A stretch of DNA of 64,000 nt from Gillisia hiemivivida (GTDB lineage: Bacteria; Bacteroidota; Bacteroidia; Flavobacteriales; Flavobacteriaceae): NCBI RefSeq assembly GCF_007997295.1, contig NZ_VORY01000010.1, positions 1-64,000 of the forward strand, in the 5' to 3' direction. This document shows positions 59,880-64,000 of this stretch, one piece after another. A model generated the notes under the pieces. That model was not told the origin of the DNA. It worked only from the letters and a program-made list of their open reading frames with translations, and made no database searches. The translations under genes and the position numbers were made by a program. Position 1 is the stretch's first letter, and each line of letters begins with the position of its first letter.

Positions 59880-60755
59880 ATGCTTTCCATTAAAAACTTG
59901 AATAAAACGTATCCCAACGGAACAAAGGCACTTAACAATGTTAATTTAGAAATAGATAAGGGAATGTTTGGCTTATTAGGCCCAAATGGCGCCGGTAAAT
60001 CTACTTTAATGCGAACAATTGCCACATTGCAACTCAGTGATACTGGCAGTATTGAATTTGATGGGATAGACGTTTTTAGTGAGCCAGAAGAACTTCGGAA
60101 AGTATTGGGGTACTTACCTCAAGATTTCGGAGTGTACCCAAAAGTTTCAGCAGAAATGATGTTGAATCATATCGCAAAAATCAAAGGAATTCATAATAAG
60201 TCTGATAGAACTGCTTATGTAGCAGATCTATTGAATAAGGTGAATCTATATAAATTCAGAAAAAGAAATTTAGGTGATTATTCGGGAGGAATGCGTCAAA
60301 GGTTCGGAATTGCCCAAGCCTTGATTGGAAATCCGAAATTGATAATTGTAGATGAGCCTACAGCAGGATTAGATCCTATGGAGCGTAATCGTTTCCATAA
60401 TTTATTGAGTGAGTTAGGGGAAGATGCAGTAGTTATTTTATCTACCCATATTGTAGACGATGTTGTTAATTTATGTACCAATATGGCAGTTTTCAATGAA
60501 GGTTCTGTAGTGGTTCAAGGACATCCTCTGGAATTGACAAATTCGCTGAATGGGCGGATTTTCAGAAAGAAAATAGATAAAGAAGAATTAGAAAAATATC
60601 AGGAAGAATACAGTGTGTTATCTGCTTATTTAAGAAGCGGGCAGTTAAATGTGAATGTTTATAGTGAATCACAGCCTGGGGATGGTTTTGAAGTAGTGAA
60701 TAATACTTTAGAAGATTTTTATTTCTATAGCATCAACCAACCTCAAACTGTATAA
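59880..60755 (+). CDS. ABC transporter ATP-binding protein
   Basis: A 291-aa ABC ATPase. Walker A is LGPNGAGKSTLM, the signature is YSGGMRQRFGIAQALIG, Walker B is LIIVDEPTAGLDP and the switch His is in STHIVDD. The ~70 residues after the core are a regulatory tail. It starts an operon with the permease-peptidase gene, whose ATG follows the stop by 2 nt. Exporter-type ATPase; cargo unknown. Confidence 0.94.
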   Translation: MLSIKNLNKTYPNGTKALNNVNLEIDKGMFGLLGPNGAGKSTLMRTIATLQLSDTGSIEFDGIDVFSEPEELRKVLGYLPQDFGVYPKVSAEMMLNHIAKIKGIHNKSDRTAYVADLLNKVNLYKFRKRNLGDYSGGMRQRFGIAQALIGNPKLIIVDEPTAGLDPMERNRFHNLLSELGEDAVVILSTHIVDDVVNLCTNMAVFNEGSVVVQGHPLELTNSLNGRIFRKKIDKEELEKYQEEYSVLSAYLRSGQLNVNVYSESQPGDGFEVVNNTLEDFYFYSINQPQTV

Positions 60756-60757
60756 TT

Positions 60758-63700
60758 ATGAAAGAGATTTACTTATTTGAGCTAAAATATAGAATGCGCA
60801 GACCCGCAACCTATATCTACATATTTATAGCTTTTCTTATTCCACTATTAATCGCGGTATTTGAAAAATCGAACACGGCACAATTCACAAACAGTCCGAA
60901 TGCCATTATGGGTGTTTTGGGAGGTATGAGTGTGCTATATCTTTTCTTTTACGCGGCAATAATGGGAGTTGCTGTTTATAGAGACGAAGAGCATAGAACA
61001 GCCCAAACCTATTTTACATTTCCTGTTTCAGAAAAGAATTATATTCTGGGTAGATTCTGGGGAAGTTTTACAATAGTTACATTTATGAATATTGCAGCAG
61101 TTTTAGGTGCAATGTGCGGATTTGCGATTGGAATATTTTTAGATAGGCCAGATTATGGAATCTATACATCTTTCAACTTTGCCTCCTATTTTTATCCATT
61201 TGTCTACTTGTTAACCTTTAATGCATTCTTTATTGGAAGTTTATTCTTTGGATTAATGACGTTTTTTAAACGTATGCCTATTTTGTATCTGGGTGGGATC
61301 GTGATCTTTATTCTTACCATAGTTTCCTCAAGACTTTTGGCAAACTTAGATACCGAATGGTTAAGTGTTTATGTAGATCCTTTTGGAGCTGAAGCACAAA
61401 ATTTTATAGATAAATATTGGTCTGTACACGAACTTAATACTACACAACTCTCTCTTTCTGGTAAGTTTTTAATCAACAGGATGATTTGGTTAGGATTAGC
61501 TATTGGTATTTTTGTATTCACCTTATTTCGCTTTTCTTACAAAGGCTTTTTGTCTTCAAAAAAGAAGCAAAACACAAAAGAAGATAAAGAAGAATATAAA
61601 GCGGGTCATGCAATTGCAAAAGTGGTTCAGGTATTTAACAGCAAAGCAAGAAGAGAAAATTTATGGTCTCTAAGTAAAATAGAATTTCTTTCCATAGTAA
61701 AGGAAACGGTTTTCATTATTTTAATGGTAATCGGTATTGTGATCGCTGGTTTTGTAGCCTATCAATCCAATCAAATATATGGAACACCCTCGATGCCGCT
61801 AACCAGATATATGGTCGCTCAGATCGCTGGTGGAATTTCATTGTTCTCTGTGATAATTCTTATCATTTATGCAGGAGAAGCAGTTCATAGAACCAGACAA
61901 AATAAAACTTTTGAGTTTTACGATGCCCTTCCAGTTAGCAATAACACCTTATACCTTTCTAAAATAATTTCACTCATTGGAGTTGCAGTAGTACTAACTG
62001 TAATTAGTATAGTGGTTGGAATTATATATCAAACCTTTAATGGTTATTTCGATTACGAACTGGGGATGTATTTCACATATAATTTTGTCAAGATATTCCC
62101 ATCTTTTATCATGACATTGTTATTGGCATTTTTCATTCATGTATTGGTGAACAATAAGTTTTTAGGACATTTTATAGTGATAGTTATTTATATTGGCTTA
62201 CCATTACTGTTAACTCTTGCCTTTAAAACCTCGAACCCATTAGTGATCTTTGGGGGAACTCCAGGAGGATTCTTAAGCGACCTTAATGGATTTGGACATT
62301 ACTTAGTTGGAGAGTTCTGGTTGAATGCCTATTGGATCTTACTTACTTGCATATTAGCAGTTATTGGAAAGCTCTTTTGGAACCGAGGCTTTTTCTCGTC
62401 AGGGAAGGAGCGTTTACTATTAGCAAAACAGCGATTTACAGGAAGGACCATCGCGTACACCTTAGTGTTTTTATTTGCTTTTGCTTCAGTTGGGGCTTAT
62501 AGCTACTACAACCTGAAAGTTTTAAATCAGATAGAAGACGGGAATTATGGCGAAAAAGTAAATGCAGATGCTGAAAAGAAATATGGTAAATACATAGGGA
62601 AACCTCATATTCAAGTGACTGATCTCAAAGCATTTATAGACATTTTCCCTGAAGACAGAAGGATAGAGGCTAAAGGCGAATTCAAAGTGGTTAATAACTT
62701 TGATGTGGCCCTAGACACGCTTTTAATGGAAGTGAAATTCCCTATAGCAGATACCAGAATTACAAAAGTAGTTTACAATGATGTAGAGCTGAAACCATTT
62801 TTGAAGGATACAGTGTACCGCCTTTTTATGTACAAATTACCAGAACCTTTACAGCCAAAAGATTCGGCATCGCTAGTAATTGAAACAAAAGCGACCACCA
62901 AAGGATTTTCTTCAGATACAGAAACGGCAGTTTTAGGGAATGGAACGTTCTTTAGAGATGCAATCTTCCCAACCTTTCATTATGATCGTGCTTTAAGCGA
63001 TAATGGAGTTCGGATAAAGAATGGTTTGAAAAAACTGGATTATTTATATCCCCCAAGAACAGATAGTATTGCGCTTAAAAAGAACCTTTTTAATGAGGAC
63101 GCAAATTATATGACTTTTGAAGCCACCCTTAGTACTTCGAAAGGTCAAACGGCAATTGCACCCGGAGTGCTCACTAAAAAATGGGAAGAAAATGACCGCA
63201 GTTATTTCAATTATAAATTAGAAGGAAAAACAGATTATTTTTTCAGTTTTGTTTCTGCAGAATATGAGGTTAAGAATGATTTTTGGATCGCTCCTAGTGG
63301 GAAAAAAGTAGATATTGAGATCTATCATTCTCCAAAACATAAGAGAAATTTAGATTACTTTATTAAGGGAATTAAAATCTCGTTGGATTATAACTCGAAA
63401 AACTTTTTTGAATATCCATATTCTGTGATCAGGATTATCGAATTTCCAGCGCATTCTAATTTTGCACAATCATTTGCAACCACCATCCCTTATTCTGAAG
63501 ACTTTGGTTTTGTAGCAGATTTCTCTAAGGCCGAAGATTATAACTATGCGTTTAGGGTTACTTCTCATGAAGTAGCTCACCAGTGGTGGGGGCATATTGT
63601 AACTCCGAGTAAAACCTCTGGGGCTAATATTATTTCTGAAACTTTAGCGGAGTATGTTTCACTTATGACCATGAAACAAGAATATGGCGAAAATGGTATT

Positions 63701-64000
63701 AAATCATTTTTAAAGAATTCTCTGGATAGATACTTATCTAGTAGACAATTCAGTTTCAAACCGGAACGCTCTTTAATAAATGTTGAAACCGGGCAGTATA
63801 TCTGGTATGAGAAAGGTTCCATGATCATGTACGACCTTCAAGATGTTATAGGAGAAGATAAAGTAAATGCAGGACTTCGTAGCTTTCTAGAAGAGTTCAA
63901 GTATATGGAAAAAGGATATTATGCTACTTCAGAAGATTTATATAGAGCTTTATACAAAGTAACTCCAGACTCCCTAAAATATAAAGTGGATGATGGTTTT
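60758..64000 (+). CDS. ABC transporter permease fused to an M1 family aminopeptidase (partial)
   Basis: The frame is open from the ATG at 60758 to the window end (1081 codons, C-terminus missing). About residues 1-580 form a two-part membrane domain with roughly a dozen spans (MKEIYLFELKYRMRRPATYI; LWSLSKIEFLSIVKETVFII). The rest is periplasmic and ends in an M1 gluzincin domain. Zinc site HEVAHQWWGH starts at His937, with His941 and Glu961 (SETLAEYVS) as further ligands. The proton-donor Tyr is in WYEKGSMIMYDL. The GAMEN exopeptidase motif is replaced by RIIEFPAHSN. It pairs with the preceding ATPase. Confidence 0.9.
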   Translation, partial: MKEIYLFELKYRMRRPATYIYIFIAFLIPLLIAVFEKSNTAQFTNSPNAIMGVLGGMSVLYLFFYAAIMGVAVYRDEEHRTAQTYFTFPVSEKNYILGRFWGSFTIVTFMNIAAVLGAMCGFAIGIFLDRPDYGIYTSFNFASYFYPFVYLLTFNAFFIGSLFFGLMTFFKRMPILYLGGIVIFILTIVSSRLLANLDTEWLSVYVDPFGAEAQNFIDKYWSVHELNTTQLSLSGKFLINRMIWLGLAIGIFVFTLFRFSYKGFLSSKKKQNTKEDKEEYKAGHAIAKVVQVFNSKARRENLWSLSKIEFLSIVKETVFIILMVIGIVIAGFVAYQSNQIYGTPSMPLTRYMVAQIAGGISLFSVIILIIYAGEAVHRTRQNKTFEFYDALPVSNNTLYLSKIISLIGVAVVLTVISIVVGIIYQTFNGYFDYELGMYFTYNFVKIFPSFIMTLLLAFFIHVLVNNKFLGHFIVIVIYIGLPLLLTLAFKTSNPLVIFGGTPGGFLSDLNGFGHYLVGEFWLNAYWILLTCILAVIGKLFWNRGFFSSGKERLLLAKQRFTGRTIAYTLVFLFAFASVGAYSYYNLKVLNQIEDGNYGEKVNADAEKKYGKYIGKPHIQVTDLKAFIDIFPEDRRIEAKGEFKVVNNFDVALDTLLMEVKFPIADTRITKVVYNDVELKPFLKDTVYRLFMYKLPEPLQPKDSASLVIETKATTKGFSSDTETAVLGNGTFFRDAIFPTFHYDRALSDNGVRIKNGLKKLDYLYPPRTDSIALKKNLFNEDANYMTFEATLSTSKGQTAIAPGVLTKKWEENDRSYFNYKLEGKTDYFFSFVSAEYEVKNDFWIAPSGKKVDIEIYHSPKHKRNLDYFIKGIKISLDYNSKNFFEYPYSVIRIIEFPAHSNFAQSFATTIPYSEDFGFVADFSKAEDYNYAFRVTSHEVAHQWWGHIVTPSKTSGANIISETLAEYVSLMTMKQEYGENGIKSFLKNSLDRYLSSRQFSFKPERSLINVETGQYIWYEKGSMIMYDLQDVIGEDKVNAGLRSFLEEFKYMEKGYYATSEDLYRALYKVTPDSLKYKVDDGF

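Overview
The window is AT-rich chromosomal DNA from a member of the Bacteroidota, very probably a marine Flavobacteriaceae (Gramella / Salegentibacter / Gillisia-like). The evidence is an IPExxxVDY-family gene in front of pyk, an OmpA protein with thrombospondin type-3 repeats, Bacteroidota-type promoter sequences (TTTG - 19 nt - TAnnTTTG, clearest in front of ompA), a fused ABC-permease/M1-peptidase, weak Shine-Dalgarno sequences and characteristic intergenic repeats. No rRNA operon, phage, transposase or CRISPR array is visible. One tRNA gene, tRNA-Ala(GGC), is present.

Layout. 0-6.2 kb (minus strand): a prolyl oligopeptidase lipoprotein, asd, a small membrane protein coupled to mscL, then alr overlapping tdk. 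6.3-10.2 kb (plus): a flavobacterial hypothetical, rsmI, a uracil-DNA-glycosylase-like protein and recJ. 10.4-14.2 kb: lpxH and queD with a structured non-coding element between them, a 2OG-Fe(II) oxygenase, three tiny single-span membrane proteins that are easy to miss, and a crotonase. 14.5-24.1 kb: a MATE exporter, a tandem pair of M14 carboxypeptidase-like proteins of which the first has lost its zinc ligands, a GNAT acetyltransferase, tRNA-Ala, an alpha/beta hydrolase and an AddB-like nuclease. 24.2-31 kb: ompA, kbl, an AddA-like helicase-nuclease and superoxide dismutase. 31-40.9 kb: purF, a PfkB kinase, rnhA-purN, the divergent acpP-fabF-rnc cluster, the IPExxxVDY gene with pyk, and dinB. 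41-50.8 kb: an NAD(P)-binding protein, a CYTH protein, a complete RND efflux operon with its own GbsR/MarR-type regulator, an OMPLA phospholipase and an isoaspartyl peptidase. 51-64 kb: 3-hydroxyanthranilate dioxygenase, an ALDH7-type dehydrogenase, a DnaQ-like exonuclease, a serine hydrolase, an O6-alkylguanine-DNA alkyltransferase with a TGA in place of its active-site Cys codon, a CNNM/CBS protein, hemB, and an ABC ATPase followed by a permease-aminopeptidase fusion that runs off the window end.

Most genes are ordinary core metabolism (purine, lysine/threonine, cell wall, lipid A, haem, fatty acid) and DNA repair (recJ, AddAB-like, dinB, UDG-like, alkyltransferase). The points most worth a second look are the alkyltransferase whose frame continues intact beyond a TGA at the catalytic Cys position (nonsense mutation, sequence error or selenocysteine), the active/inactive M14 pair, the row of tiny membrane proteins at 12.9-13.4 kb, two structured intergenic elements (11.46-11.54 and 51.05-51.14 kb), and two families of dispersed intergenic repeats.
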